DNA of 35,454 bases from Parachlamydiales bacterium (GCA_023265455.1 JAHFTQ010000003.1:2443-37896); one strand, 5' to 3'. Positions 1 to 10,289 are shown, counted from the first letter of the stretch. Notes: generated by a model from the sequence alone, not told the origin. Numbers and translations: made by a program.

Positions 1-203
1 GGCGTCTCTTTTACGACAGGGGTTTGTTGTACCACAGGTGCCGTTGGGGGCTCTTGCTGAGTGGCAACCGGCGTCTCTTTTGCTGCAGGGGGCAATTCGA
101 CATTTAATATTAAAGGCATTTCCTGAACTTGAATAGGTTTTGGAGGTTCAGCATTTAAAATAAATGGTGTAAGAGCAATTGCAAAATGTTTTAACGCGCG
201 CAT
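1..203 (-). CDS. Inverse-autotransporter-like surface protein, third tandem copy (partial, N-terminus only)
   Basis: The ATG is at 203 and the frame stays open to the window edge, so only about 67 residues are visible. The first residues (MRALKHFAIALTPFILNAE) are almost identical to those of the next two genes upstream. They form a short basic-hydrophobic signal-like segment, followed by a Pro/Gln/Val-rich stretch like the linker of the 817-residue neighbour. A GAGG ribosome binding site lies about 5 bases before the ATG, as in both other copies, and the 64-bp spacer resembles the spacer between the other two genes. I infer a third copy of the same barrel-plus-passenger family; the barrel itself is outside the window. 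Confidence 0.75.
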   Translation of the reverse strand, partial: MRALKHFAIALTPFILNAEPPKPIQVQEMPLILNVELPPAAKETPVATQQEPPTAPVVQQTPVVKET

Positions 204-267
204 GTCAACCTCTTTAATAACACCCTAAAATGACGAGTATCATTAATATATAATTAAATCAAATAAA

Positions 268-2721
268 TTATTGTCCGCAAGTATTTTGAGGAACTAAATT
301 AACATTCCCACTCATAACAACACTGGGCGCAATATTATTAGAAAAGTCATCGATGTTAATGACCCCGCTGCCCGCTGTCGTTATACTCATCCCATTTGTG
401 CCCGCAGCTTGTAATTGAACCCGATTATTTGTCAGGGTTGTACAAATAGTGCCACCTGCAACAGTATTGACATTAATACCGATGGAGCCTGCTCCTGAGC
501 CTGTCTGGACGTTATTATTTGTGATAGAGAAGCGAGCTGAAGTTGCAATGTTAATTTCACTTATAATGCCAAGAACACCGGTATTCGTTGTTGTTGTTAG
601 GATGGTATTGTTGTCGACAAAGATACGTCCTGTATTAGGAGTCTGACTAGCTTGGATGACAATGGCTCCTGAACCAACAATTCCACTGGTATTATTGATA
701 GCATTGTTGATGATTCTAAGGGTTTGGTTCGGCGATCCAAGTCTGTGAATGATCCCGAAGGTAGTAAAATTCGAAACGGTATTTCCTGAAATTAAAATAT
801 TAGCTGAGGCTGAAGTGGGGGTTGTATGGGGTTCAACATTAATGCCCCAGTCGTAACCTGAGATCGTGTTATTAGCTACATTGACATTTGAAAACGTATT
901 GTCTAAAAGACCTATAGCAATTCCTCTATTGAATCCTACAACAGTTGGACCTGTTAGAGAGTTGTCTAATATCGAAAGTGTTCCAAACCCATCGATATGT
1001 ATTCCCAAATGAATCACGCTTCCCGAGATGATATTTTGATTGATATTAGCGCTATTGATACTACCAGTTCCATCAATCGCATTGGAGCCCACCTGGGTGA
1101 CGAGCAAGTTCATTCCTGACACTTCGTTACCATTGGCCAGTGTAATAATACTTCCAGCATTTGTCAGTGATGGAGCTCGTGGTGTAAAGGCAGGGATACG
1201 GATCTGACCTTTAGTCGTCCGGATTTCATGAGAATTGCCCGATCCAAAAAGGGTTTGACCATTTTTCAAGGTAATTCCGGTATCCATTCCACGGGTGGTG
1301 CCATCGCCTTGGAAGACGTAGATCATGTCGCTCGGCCCAGAAGCATTTTGAGCAGCAACCAGCGTCGAGAACGGACTCTCAGCCGTTCCGTTAGAGCTAC
1401 TAGTGTTGCGTACGAACCAGACTCTCCATGGCTGTCCTGTTGCAGGGTTGACAGCAGCCCTATGTTGTTTTCGAGTCTCCACCACGGGGATTTCAAAGCG
1501 GTAAGGGGCAAAGGCAGCGCGAGAGAGCGCTAGATCATTTGCGTTAGGACAGTTTCTGCCAGTACGCTTGAGTTTAGCACCAAAAGGATAGCTGAAGGCT
1601 ACAGTTCCCTGAACGATATTTTTAAAAATATGGTCATAAGAATAGGAGGCCTCTAAGGAAACATAATCTTTATATCTCCAATAGAGTCTGGTTTTTCCTC
1701 CCCAGGCGTTGTTGGGGTCGGCGGTGAAGTAATAAGGGCCTATGCCGAAATAAAAATCATGGCGGGTCGTTTGAGTAATGTGAGCCCCCACTTCACCATC
1801 GACTCCTGTCATCGCAAACTTTTTCTTGTTTTGGACAATAATACGGTTGCCTTGGAATCTGTTAAATTTGTACTGATACCGATGGCTTTCAGCATCACCG
1901 ACAGGGAAGTAAGCGTTGATGCGGTACTCCATCCGTTTGCCCAACATCTCGATGCCGGGGCTGAGCTGGTTGACGGTAAGGCCATGGTCTTCTTGGCGCA
2001 CGTCGTAGTAGAGGTAGAGTCCAAAGATATGGTTGATGGAAGGGATAACAGTACGCTCTCCTAACCCGATATTACCGGCAAGCCTGCCGTCGTTAAAGAC
2101 GTGACCGCGCAGGTCTAAAAAGGGCATGAAATAAGGGTTGTGATCGTAGATGCCAAACCCTTCGAGAGTAGTGTAGCCGTCTTTGTAACCAACGCCTTTA
2201 GATTCTGTATGACGCACGTCGACATGCATGACATGAAAGGGAGAAAGACATGAGTCGTTGTTCGTGGCAACAGGCGCTGCAGGTTTTTCGATTTCTGTTG
2301 CTACTGGAACTACAGCTTCCTGATGATTTGTGGGAGCAGGCGCTGGAGCCTCTTGTACAACAGGCGCTGCAGGTTTTTCGATTTCTGCTGCCACAGGAAC
2401 TACCGCTTCCTGATGATTTGTGGGAGCAGGCGCTGGAGCCTCTTGTACAACAGGCGCTGCAGGTTTTTCGATTTCTGCTGCTACTGGAACTACAGCTTCC
2501 TGATGATTTGTGGGAGCAGGTGTCTCTTGAGCGATGGGCGCTGCAGGTTTTTCGACTTCTATTACTACTGGAGCAGTAGAAGGCATCTCTTGAAGTTGAA
2601 TGACTTTGTAGTGTTCGGTGTTGAGAAGAATGGAGGGTTCTTGAATTTCAGGAATTTTTACAAGCTCAGCATTCAAAATAAATGGTGTAAGAGCAATAGC
2701 AAAATGTTTTAACGCACGCAT
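268..2721 (-). CDS. Inverse-autotransporter-type outer-membrane protein with Pro-rich linker and beta-helix passenger (817 aa)
   Basis: Probable outer-membrane adhesin-type protein. The sequence shows: a signal-like N-terminus (1-20); a Pro/Ala/Val-rich linker (about 45-155) with three 30-residue repeats containing PTNHQEAVVPV; a barrel-like region (about 158-395) rich in alternating aromatic/Gly segments such as FMPFLDLRGHVFNDG and GNIGLGERTVIPSINHIFGL, as in the intimin/invasin inverse-autotransporter beta domain; then a repetitive Asn/Ile/Gly-rich region (about 430-800) with recurring NNxI/SGN steps typical of a right-handed parallel beta-helix. Barrel first and passenger last is the reverse of chlamydial Pmp autotransporters. 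The ATG at 2721 has a GAGG site and matches the starts of the paralogues. It lies 66 bp behind the 688-aa copy and is probably co-transcribed with it. Substrate or host ligand unknown. Confidence 0.8.
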   Translation of the reverse strand: MRALKHFAIALTPFILNAELVKIPEIQEPSILLNTEHYKVIQLQEMPSTAPVVIEVEKPAAPIAQETPAPTNHQEAVVPVAAEIEKPAAPVVQEAPAPAPTNHQEAVVPVAAEIEKPAAPVVQEAPAPAPTNHQEAVVPVATEIEKPAAPVATNNDSCLSPFHVMHVDVRHTESKGVGYKDGYTTLEGFGIYDHNPYFMPFLDLRGHVFNDGRLAGNIGLGERTVIPSINHIFGLYLYYDVRQEDHGLTVNQLSPGIEMLGKRMEYRINAYFPVGDAESHRYQYKFNRFQGNRIIVQNKKKFAMTGVDGEVGAHITQTTRHDFYFGIGPYYFTADPNNAWGGKTRLYWRYKDYVSLEASYSYDHIFKNIVQGTVAFSYPFGAKLKRTGRNCPNANDLALSRAAFAPYRFEIPVVETRKQHRAAVNPATGQPWRVWFVRNTSSSNGTAESPFSTLVAAQNASGPSDMIYVFQGDGTTRGMDTGITLKNGQTLFGSGNSHEIRTTKGQIRIPAFTPRAPSLTNAGSIITLANGNEVSGMNLLVTQVGSNAIDGTGSINSANINQNIISGSVIHLGIHIDGFGTLSILDNSLTGPTVVGFNRGIAIGLLDNTFSNVNVANNTISGYDWGINVEPHTTPTSASANILISGNTVSNFTTFGIIHRLGSPNQTLRIINNAINNTSGIVGSGAIVIQASQTPNTGRIFVDNNTILTTTTNTGVLGIISEINIATSARFSITNNNVQTGSGAGSIGINVNTVAGGTICTTLTNNRVQLQAAGTNGMSITTAGSGVINIDDFSNNIAPSVVMSGNVNLVPQNTCGQ
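2240..2560 (-). repeat. Three ~90-bp in-frame tandem repeats in the linker of the 817-aa surface protein
   Basis: The DNA shows near-identical tandem units of 90 bp (30 codons) encoding EIEKPAAPVVQEAPAPA followed by PTNHQEAVVPVA. The first unit is slightly shorter and more diverged. The block is absent from the 688-aa neighbour, which passes directly from signal peptide to barrel. In-frame period and low divergence suggest recent copy-number change by slippage or recombination. The encoded stretch would be an extended Pro-rich spacer. Confidence 0.8.
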
Positions 2722-2787
2722 ATCAACCTCATTAATGATACTCTAAAAATTAGAAGTATCATTAATGAATGATTTAATCAATTACTT

Positions 2788-4854
2788 TTATGGAGCGCAA
2801 GTGTTTTGAGGAACTAAATTAACATTTCCACTTATGATAACACTGGGTGCAATGTTATTAGAAAAGTCATCGATATTAACAATGCCCGTACCACCAGAAA
2901 TGCTCATGCCAGTTGTTCCCGTGGCTGCCTGCAAGGTGATGCGGTTATTGGTAATCGATGTGCAGAAGGTTTCATTAGCTGCAGCATTCATATTCAACCC
3001 GTAAGATCCATTGCCCGAGCTGACGGTAATCGTATTATTGGTCACATTGAATCTCGCTGCAAAAGAAGAGGCTACTGCGTTGTTAAGGAGAATACCGTTG
3101 GTTCCTGCAGTCGCAGTTGTCGCTACGATCGTATTATTACTAATCAGATACCTTCCCGCATCGGTTGGATTACTTAAAGAGACGAAGATACTTGCATTAG
3201 TGGCTCCTGTAGAAATGGTATCTCGGATTGTGTTGTTGATGATTTGGAAGGTCGAATTAGCAGCTCCTTTTGAAATCGAAATCGCCTGATTTCCGAATCC
3301 TGAAATCAAGTTGCTGTTGATGACGACATTACAGGTTGCTACTGTCGGCGTCGTCGGAGCTCCCGTCACAGAAAACAGAACGGCAGCACCGAAATCACCG
3401 GTAATCGTATTATTAGAAATGTTGGCCTGCAAGAATCTGCCAGCTCGATCGTCGAGATTCACGAATATCCCTCCATTGCCCGCGCCGGTGAGGAGGTTAT
3501 TGGTAATGTTAACAGCCCCCGAAGCATCCATGTTGATGCAGGGAAAGCCGTTCGATATCATATTGTGGTGGATATTAGCACCGATGATCGGATCGATGGT
3601 GTTAATGCCAGGTCCTGAGCTGACTTGGATATTCATTCCAGAGATTTCGTTTCCATTCGCAAGGAAGATCACATCTGCGCTACTTGTAATGGTGGGAGCT
3701 CTTGCCGTTTGAGCAGGAATTTTAATCCTTCCAACCGAAGTTGAAATCGTCTGATCTGTCCCAGAACCAAAAAGGGCTTGACCATTTTTCAAGGTAATTC
3801 CGGCATTCATTCCACGGGTGGTCCCATCACCTTGGAAGACGTAGATCATGTCGTTAGATCCAGAAGCATTTTGAGCAGCTACTAGTGTCGAGAATGGACT
3901 TTCATACGTTCCATTAGAGCTGCTGGTGTTGCGAACGAACCAGACTCTCCATGGCTGTCCTGTCGCAGGGTTGATCGCGTTTCTGTGTTGCTTACGGGTT
4001 TCGACCACAGGAATTTCAAAGCGGTAAGGAGCAAAGGCCGCACGAGAGAGGGCTAAGTCATTTGAGTTAGGACAGTTTCTGCCACTGCGTTTGAGTTTAG
4101 GACCAAACGGATAGCTGAATGCAACAGATCCTTGAACAATGTTTTTGAAGATATGATCGTAGGAATAAGAGGCTTCTAAGGAGACATAATCTTTATATCT
4201 CCAATAGAGTCTGGTCTTTCCTCCCCACGCATTGTTGGGATCGGCAGTGAAATAATAAGGGCCTATGCCAAAATAAAAGTCATGACGGGTGCTTTGGGTG
4301 ATATGGGCGCCGACTTCAGCATCGACACCTGTCATCGCAAACTTTTTCCTACTCTTGAGGATAATGCGGTTGCCATCGAATCGATCAAATCTGTGACGGT
4401 AGCTATGGCTTTCATCATTGCCGACAGGAAAGTAGGCATTGATACGGTATTCCATCCGTTTGCCCAGCATCTCGATTCCAGGGCTGAGTTGGTTGACAGT
4501 AAGACCGTGGTCTTCTTGGCGGACGTCGTAGTAGAGGTAGAGTCCAAAGATATGATTGATCGAAGGAATCACAGTACGTTCTCCAAGGCCGACGTTACCA
4601 GCAAGCTTGCCGTCATTGAAGACGTGGCCGCGTAGATCTAAAAACGGCATGAAACAGGGGTTGTGATCGTAGATGCCAAATCCTTCGAGGGTGGTATAGC
4701 CATCTTTATAACCGACACCTTTAGATTCTGTATGACGCACGTCAACATGCATTACGTGAAAGGGGGACTGGCATTGAGGGTTGTTCTTGGCATCCGCCGC
4801 AACAAGTGCCGTAAAAGGGGTAAGAGCCAGAGCAAATTTCATCAAAGCACGCAT
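2788..4854 (-). CDS. Inverse-autotransporter-type outer-membrane protein with beta-helix passenger, no linker (688 aa)
   Basis: Paralogue of the 817-aa neighbour. A signal peptide (MRALMKFALALTPFTALVAA) is followed almost at once by the barrel-like region (about 28-265), which is nearly identical to that of the neighbour (shared SPFHVMHVDVRHTESKG and YYFTADPNNAWGGKTRLYWR). Next comes a connector with RVWFVRNTSSSNGTYESPFS, then an Asn/Ile-rich beta-helix passenger whose coils differ strongly from the neighbour until the last ~25 residues (NIDDFSNNIAPSV, NLVPQNTC), which are again shared. The ATG at 4854 has a GAGG site. It lies 34 bp after the trpS stop on the same strand, so read-through transcription is possible. 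Probably surface exposed; function inferred only from architecture. Confidence 0.8.
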   Translation of the reverse strand: MRALMKFALALTPFTALVAADAKNNPQCQSPFHVMHVDVRHTESKGVGYKDGYTTLEGFGIYDHNPCFMPFLDLRGHVFNDGKLAGNVGLGERTVIPSINHIFGLYLYYDVRQEDHGLTVNQLSPGIEMLGKRMEYRINAYFPVGNDESHSYRHRFDRFDGNRIILKSRKKFAMTGVDAEVGAHITQSTRHDFYFGIGPYYFTADPNNAWGGKTRLYWRYKDYVSLEASYSYDHIFKNIVQGSVAFSYPFGPKLKRSGRNCPNSNDLALSRAAFAPYRFEIPVVETRKQHRNAINPATGQPWRVWFVRNTSSSNGTYESPFSTLVAAQNASGSNDMIYVFQGDGTTRGMNAGITLKNGQALFGSGTDQTISTSVGRIKIPAQTARAPTITSSADVIFLANGNEISGMNIQVSSGPGINTIDPIIGANIHHNMISNGFPCINMDASGAVNITNNLLTGAGNGGIFVNLDDRAGRFLQANISNNTITGDFGAAVLFSVTGAPTTPTVATCNVVINSNLISGFGNQAISISKGAANSTFQIINNTIRDTISTGATNASIFVSLSNPTDAGRYLISNNTIVATTATAGTNGILLNNAVASSFAARFNVTNNTITVSSGNGSYGLNMNAAANETFCTSITNNRITLQAATGTTGMSISGGTGIVNIDDFSNNIAPSVIISGNVNLVPQNTCAP

Positions 4855-4888
4855 GTCAACCTCATTAAGAATATTCTAAAATTTACAA

Positions 4889-5914
<1,026 letters not shown>

Positions 5915-5947
5915 TCAAATCGGTATATTTCTAGCAATTCTATGGAA

Positions 5948-8587
5948 ATGAACCAGTATAAGCTAATCCAGAGTTTGGGCAAAGGTGGAATGGGCGAGGT
6001 GTTTCTCGCTTATGACAATATTTGCCAGCGGCAAGTGGCCCTAAAAAAAATTCGGGACGACTTGCAAAAATTCAAATCCATCAAACGTCGGTTTTTAAGA
6101 GAAGCCCATATTGCCGCTACGCTGAACCACCCCTCGATTATCCCGATCTTTTCGATCAGTGAAGCTAACGACGCTGTCTTTTACACGATGCCATTTGTCG
6201 AAGGAGATACTCTTAAGAAAACTTTGAAAGAGACCCCTGCTAACGACCCCAAAGTGGCCATTTCCTCACTGATGCGCTATTTTTTAAATATTTGCCAGGC
6301 CGTCGCCCACTGCCACTCAAGAAGAGTGCTTCATAGAGACTTAAAACCCGAAAACATCATTTTAGGAAAATTCGGGGAGGTGATGATCATCGACTGGGGA
6401 CTTGCTGAATATATCGACCAAAAAGAAAGCGAGCTCGACAATGAAGAAATCCCCACACTCCCTCACCTGACCCGTCCTGGAAAAATTGTCGGAACCCTTG
6501 CCTACCTAGCGCCTGAGAGAGCCTCAAACGAACCCTCTTCCGAACAAACAGACCTTTATGCGCTGGGGGTGATCCTGTATCAGATTTTGACCTTGAGACT
6601 CCCCTTTAAACGGTCTGATATAGAGACTTTTCAAAAAATGTGGATCTATGAAGAGCTCATGGATCCGATCGAGGCTGCACCCTACCGTGATATTCCTCAC
6701 ACCTTGAGCCAAATTGTCAAAAAGTGCTTGCAACCCAAGAAAGAGCTCCGCTATCAACATGTCACGGAATTAATTGGAGATGTTGAAAGCTTTATGGAGG
6801 GAAAGCCCGAATGGATTCCCGCCCAAGAGTTAAAAATCGATCGAAAAGAAGATTGGGAGTTCCAAGAAAATATCTTGCTCGCCAAACATATCGCGATCAC
6901 CCGCTCTACCGAGGTGATGGAGTGGGTGAACTTAATGATCTCTAACTCCTCTTTTTCAGGAAACACTAAAATCGAGACTTTTATTCGCCTGGGAAAATCG
7001 AGCCATGGAGTGGGGCTACTTCTCAATGTGCCAGCAGCTGGAGAGCGGCAAAGTCTCATGGATGGGTACTGCATCTGGATAGGCTCTAAGCTCCAGCCCG
7101 GCTGTAAGCTCTTTCGTTGCAATATTGAGGTTTTAGAAATTAGCAATGTGGCTCTTGAGCCAGAGATTTGGCATGCGATTCGGATTGAGAAAACCGATAG
7201 CCATCTCCGCATCTTCATCGACAATATCCTCTCTGCTCACTATATTAGCCACACTCCCCTTGCAGGAACACATGTCGGGCTCCTCCTCCGCGATGCCGAC
7301 CTAGAGATCCCTCATCTACAAGTTTTCATTGGCAGTCAAAATGTGACCGTGAGCTGCCTTGCCATTCCTGACGCTTTTTTAGCGAGCAAAGATTATCCCA
7401 AAGCCCTCATGGAATACCGTCGCATCTCAACCTCCTTTCCCGGCCGGGCAGAAGGAAGAGAGGCGATTTTCCGCTCAGGGGTCACTCTACTAGAAGCTGG
7501 CCTTGCCAATAAAAAAACAAAAATCCGAGATCAGCTTCTCTCCACATCTTTAGAAGAGTTTGGAAAGCTGCGTTTTACGGCAGGCGCCCCCTTAGAATAT
7601 TTAGGAAAGTCGCTTGTCTACAAAGCCATGAAAGAAGTCGAAGAAGAAGTCAAATGCCTCGAACTTGCCATCCGTAAATATGCCCAGCACCCTCTTTTGC
7701 CACGGCTAGTCGAACATCTCATTTTTCGTCTCCATGAGTCTTCCTCTCACGATCGCATCGCAGCTTACCACTTTGCGCTCCTAGCGCTGCGCCATTTACC
7801 CCAGATCTTCTCCAATCCCGACCACCAAAAGCTCATTGATAGCATGAGAAAAAATTGGGAGATCGTCCCCTTTCTCAACCCTGAAGCCATCACTATGTAT
7901 CTCGCATTTTTCTTAGCCCGTCCTATTCCTTTAGTTGAAAACATCGATAATGGCTACTATGTAGAAGACGCCTTTTATGCTCTGTTAGAGCTCGGTTGTT
8001 TTGAAATGGTCCAAGACCACCCCTCTCTTGCAGAATTCCCTCATATCCAGACAGCTCTCTTAGCTCACAAAAAAACCGTCAAAACAGCTCTTGAACAAGG
8101 ACCGACTTCCCCCCAACTCCTCTTGTATCTCGTCCAAACAGCGCTTGACCAGGACCTAACTGAAGATGTCTTACCTTATATCCAAGATGAAACCCAAAAA
8201 ATCTGGGCTCTCCTATTTTTGAAACGGTGGGAAGAGGTCAGCGTCATCTTTGAAAAATACTCCCTAGAACAGCTCACACAAGAAAACTCTCCCCTCTTCC
8301 CTCTTTTCGGATGTTACCTCTGGGAAACCGAAGGAGAAGTCATCGCCAGATCTCACTTTCTAGCCGTCACAGAAACCCCCTTCCCTCATACAACAACACT
8401 ACTGGGCCACTACCTGGCAGGACGTATCGACTTAAAAAAAGGGTGGATTAAAAACGCTCTCCTCTGGGAAAAAATGCAGCTTTATCGCCAACTCGTCCTT
8501 TTACACCGCTGCTCGGGTCAGGAGTCTGAAGCCTTAAAATGCCTTAAAACCCTCCATCAACTTAAAAATGCCACAGAAGAATATTGA
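5948..8587 (+). CDS. pknD: Ser/Thr protein kinase, PknD-type
   Basis: Phosphorylates Ser/Thr of target proteins. From the ATG at 5948, the Gly loop GKGGMGEV is at 11-18, the ATP-binding Lys in VALKK near 33, the catalytic HRDLKPEN at 129-136, a DWG in place of DFG near 149 and APE near 187; the kinase ends near 270. The ~600-residue C-terminal half has no clear transmembrane segment and resembles the long C-terminus of chlamydial PknD (for example SCLAIPDAFLASKDY and APLEYLGKSLVY). The frame opens at an ATG at 5909, only 6 bp from the trpS start. I prefer 5948 because MNQYKLIQSLGKGGMG lines up with the start of Chlamydia PknD as I remember it. No start has a good ribosome binding site. The 3' end overlaps the next gene by 20 bp. 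Confidence 0.93.
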   Translation: MNQYKLIQSLGKGGMGEVFLAYDNICQRQVALKKIRDDLQKFKSIKRRFLREAHIAATLNHPSIIPIFSISEANDAVFYTMPFVEGDTLKKTLKETPANDPKVAISSLMRYFLNICQAVAHCHSRRVLHRDLKPENIILGKFGEVMIIDWGLAEYIDQKESELDNEEIPTLPHLTRPGKIVGTLAYLAPERASNEPSSEQTDLYALGVILYQILTLRLPFKRSDIETFQKMWIYEELMDPIEAAPYRDIPHTLSQIVKKCLQPKKELRYQHVTELIGDVESFMEGKPEWIPAQELKIDRKEDWEFQENILLAKHIAITRSTEVMEWVNLMISNSSFSGNTKIETFIRLGKSSHGVGLLLNVPAAGERQSLMDGYCIWIGSKLQPGCKLFRCNIEVLEISNVALEPEIWHAIRIEKTDSHLRIFIDNILSAHYISHTPLAGTHVGLLLRDADLEIPHLQVFIGSQNVTVSCLAIPDAFLASKDYPKALMEYRRISTSFPGRAEGREAIFRSGVTLLEAGLANKKTKIRDQLLSTSLEEFGKLRFTAGAPLEYLGKSLVYKAMKEVEEEVKCLELAIRKYAQHPLLPRLVEHLIFRLHESSSHDRIAAYHFALLALRHLPQIFSNPDHQKLIDSMRKNWEIVPFLNPEAITMYLAFFLARPIPLVENIDNGYYVEDAFYALLELGCFEMVQDHPSLAEFPHIQTALLAHKKTVKTALEQGPTSPQLLLYLVQTALDQDLTEDVLPYIQDETQKIWALLFLKRWEEVSVIFEKYSLEQLTQENSPLFPLFGCYLWETEGEVIARSHFLAVTETPFPHTTTLLGHYLAGRIDLKKGWIKNALLWEKMQLYRQLVLLHRCSGQESEALKCLKTLHQLKNATEEY

Positions 8588-9959
8588 CGTCTTAATTGTG
8601 GGAGCAGGCCCTACAGGCCTCACTCTCGCCTGCGAACTTCTCCGCCACGGCCTTAAAATCCGCCTCATTGACAAACTCCCCGCGGCAACAACCCAGTCGC
8701 GCGCTCTAGCTCTACAAGCTAGATCCCTCGATATCTTTGAAAAACTCGGCGTTCTGGGTCACATGTTAGATAAGGGACTTCCCGTAGACACCGTTCATCT
8801 TTACGAAAATGGAAAACAAATTGGTCAAACCAGCTTCACAGACCTTCCGATTGCTTACCCTTTTGTCCTCATCATTCCTCAAGCTGACACTGAAGCCATC
8901 CTCACTAAACGCCTCCAAGAGCTCGGGGGCACAATCGAACGAAATACCCCTTTCATCAACCTCCAAGACAACCTTGAGGCGCGCTGGATCGTCGGCTGCG
9001 ATGGCGCCCATAGCACTGTTCGCCACGCGCTCGGTCTTCCCTTCAAAGGAACTAGGTTTTCAGAAAACTTTGGACTCGCCGATGTCTCCCTTCCCAACTT
9101 CCCCTTCTCTCACCGTGAGATCCACGCCTTCATCAATGCAAAAGGCATCTTAGGCATCATCCCCCTTCCCACTCCTCACCACTTCCGCCTGATCATGACC
9201 TTTCCTAATCAAGAGACCCCCGAACTCACTAAGGCCCTTCTTGAGAGCACCCTCCAGTTCCCCATCGAAAAAATCATCTGGGCCTCACTCTTTTCCATCC
9301 ACCGCCGTATCGTCTCTCATTTTTCTAAAGGCCCTGTCTTTCTCTGCGGTGATGCCGCTCATATCCATAGCCCTGCCGGAGGCCAAGGCCTCAACATCGG
9401 CATCCAAGACGCTTTCAATCTTGCTTGGAAGCTCGCTCTTGTCCACACAGGCAGCGCCTCTCCTAAACTCTTAGACACCTACCATGAAGAGCGCCACCCC
9501 GTTGCTAGGCACACGCTTTGGGCGACAACGCTAGCGACATTTTTCATCTCCACCCCCTACCCCTGGCTTAGAGATCTCCTCTTTCGCACCCTCGGGAAAC
9601 TATTTCGCTGGCGCTTTTTCCGCAGAAGATTCTCCGCAGCCCTTGCTGAAACCAAAACCCATTATCGCTCCAGCTCCCTCTCTCGCCACTCCCTCCGCAA
9701 CCTCTTCTGGCCTGGTCCTCGACCCGGCGATCTCGCCCCCTTCTTAGAAAACGATTCTGAAACCCGCTTTATCCTCCTCGTCTTCGGCAACCCCGACTAT
9801 CTTCCCACCTTCCCTCACCCCCTAGCCATCCGCCACCTCCCCCTTGACCATGTCCTTGCCCTACCCTACAGAGCCTCAAAGCCGTGCCTCTACCTCATCC
9901 GGCCAGACGGCTATATCGCCCTCCGCAGCCGTAGATTTTCTCATAAGCTTCAAAGTTAG
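8568..9959 (+). CDS. FAD-dependent monooxygenase (PheA/TfdB/UbiH-like)
   Basis: Probable flavoprotein hydroxylase that uses NAD(P)H and O2; substrate unknown. The FAD Rossmann motif VLIVGAGPTGLTLACEL is at 8-24, the DG motif CDGAHSTVRHALGLPF near 145, and the second FAD motif FLCGDAAHIHSPAGGQGLN near 258. The C-terminal YLIRPDGYIALR resembles the thioredoxin-like tail of pentachlorophenol/phenol hydroxylases. At 463 residues it is shorter than most of that group (usually above 500). The ATG lies 20 bp inside the end of pknD, with no separate ribosome binding site, so translational coupling is likely. Codons are markedly C-rich in third position. The pairing with a kinase gene has no obvious biochemical logic; ubiquinone-type hydroxylase is an alternative. 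Confidence 0.88.
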   Translation: MPQKNIDVLIVGAGPTGLTLACELLRHGLKIRLIDKLPAATTQSRALALQARSLDIFEKLGVLGHMLDKGLPVDTVHLYENGKQIGQTSFTDLPIAYPFVLIIPQADTEAILTKRLQELGGTIERNTPFINLQDNLEARWIVGCDGAHSTVRHALGLPFKGTRFSENFGLADVSLPNFPFSHREIHAFINAKGILGIIPLPTPHHFRLIMTFPNQETPELTKALLESTLQFPIEKIIWASLFSIHRRIVSHFSKGPVFLCGDAAHIHSPAGGQGLNIGIQDAFNLAWKLALVHTGSASPKLLDTYHEERHPVARHTLWATTLATFFISTPYPWLRDLLFRTLGKLFRWRFFRRRFSAALAETKTHYRSSSLSRHSLRNLFWPGPRPGDLAPFLENDSETRFILLVFGNPDYLPTFPHPLAIRHLPLDHVLALPYRASKPCLYLIRPDGYIALRSRRFSHKLQS

Positions 9960-10093
9960 TCAAAACTAGAGTCCCCACCAGAACGTAAAAAATTGAGAAA
10001 TTCTTTTAATTCCGTGATAGGCAGTTGATAGTTAAAATCATGAGCCAGTCGGTTGAACTCAATGGCTAGTGTGTTATAGGTTTCTAAAGACAT
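9956..10093 (-). CDS. Possible 45-aa small protein (doubtful)
   Basis: On the minus strand an ATG at 10093 opens a 45-codon frame (begins MSLETYNTLAIEFNRLAHDF, ends with TAA at 9956-9958) that overlaps the end of the monooxygenase gene by 4 bp, tail to tail. Its composition is protein-like (amphipathic helical character, KEFLNFLRSGG), but no ribosome binding site or promoter is visible. I do not recognise it. It may be a real small gene, a remnant of a larger one, or chance. Confidence 0.25.
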   Translation of the reverse strand: MSLETYNTLAIEFNRLAHDFNYQLPITELKEFLNFLRSGGDSSFD

Positions 10094-10289
10094 CTAGGAA
10101 GAATCCGTTTCATAAATATAGCGTCATTTTAATGGCCATATTATAATGATTTTTATATAAATATTCAATATTGTTACACTGACCTTCAAATTTAAAAAAA
10201 ATCATATCATCTCCTGTGGGAGAGCGACTTATGAATAATTAAAAATTGAGTTGCCTCGAAAATAAATCTACCATTTTCTGACCTTCACC
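9960..10289. other. Intergenic region, AT-rich
   Basis: Apart from the doubtful 45-codon minus-strand frame at its left end, this ~330-bp stretch holds no gene I can support. It becomes strongly AT-rich from about 10100 and ends in the extended -10 promoter at 10290-10298. No tRNA, terminator hairpin or insertion-sequence end was seen. Confidence 0.6.

Noticed and set aside
2250..2712. Plus-strand frames of 109 and 129 codons over the Pro-rich linker
   Set aside because: They are antisense shadows of the 90-bp coding repeats; the minus frame has signal peptide, linker and barrel in order.
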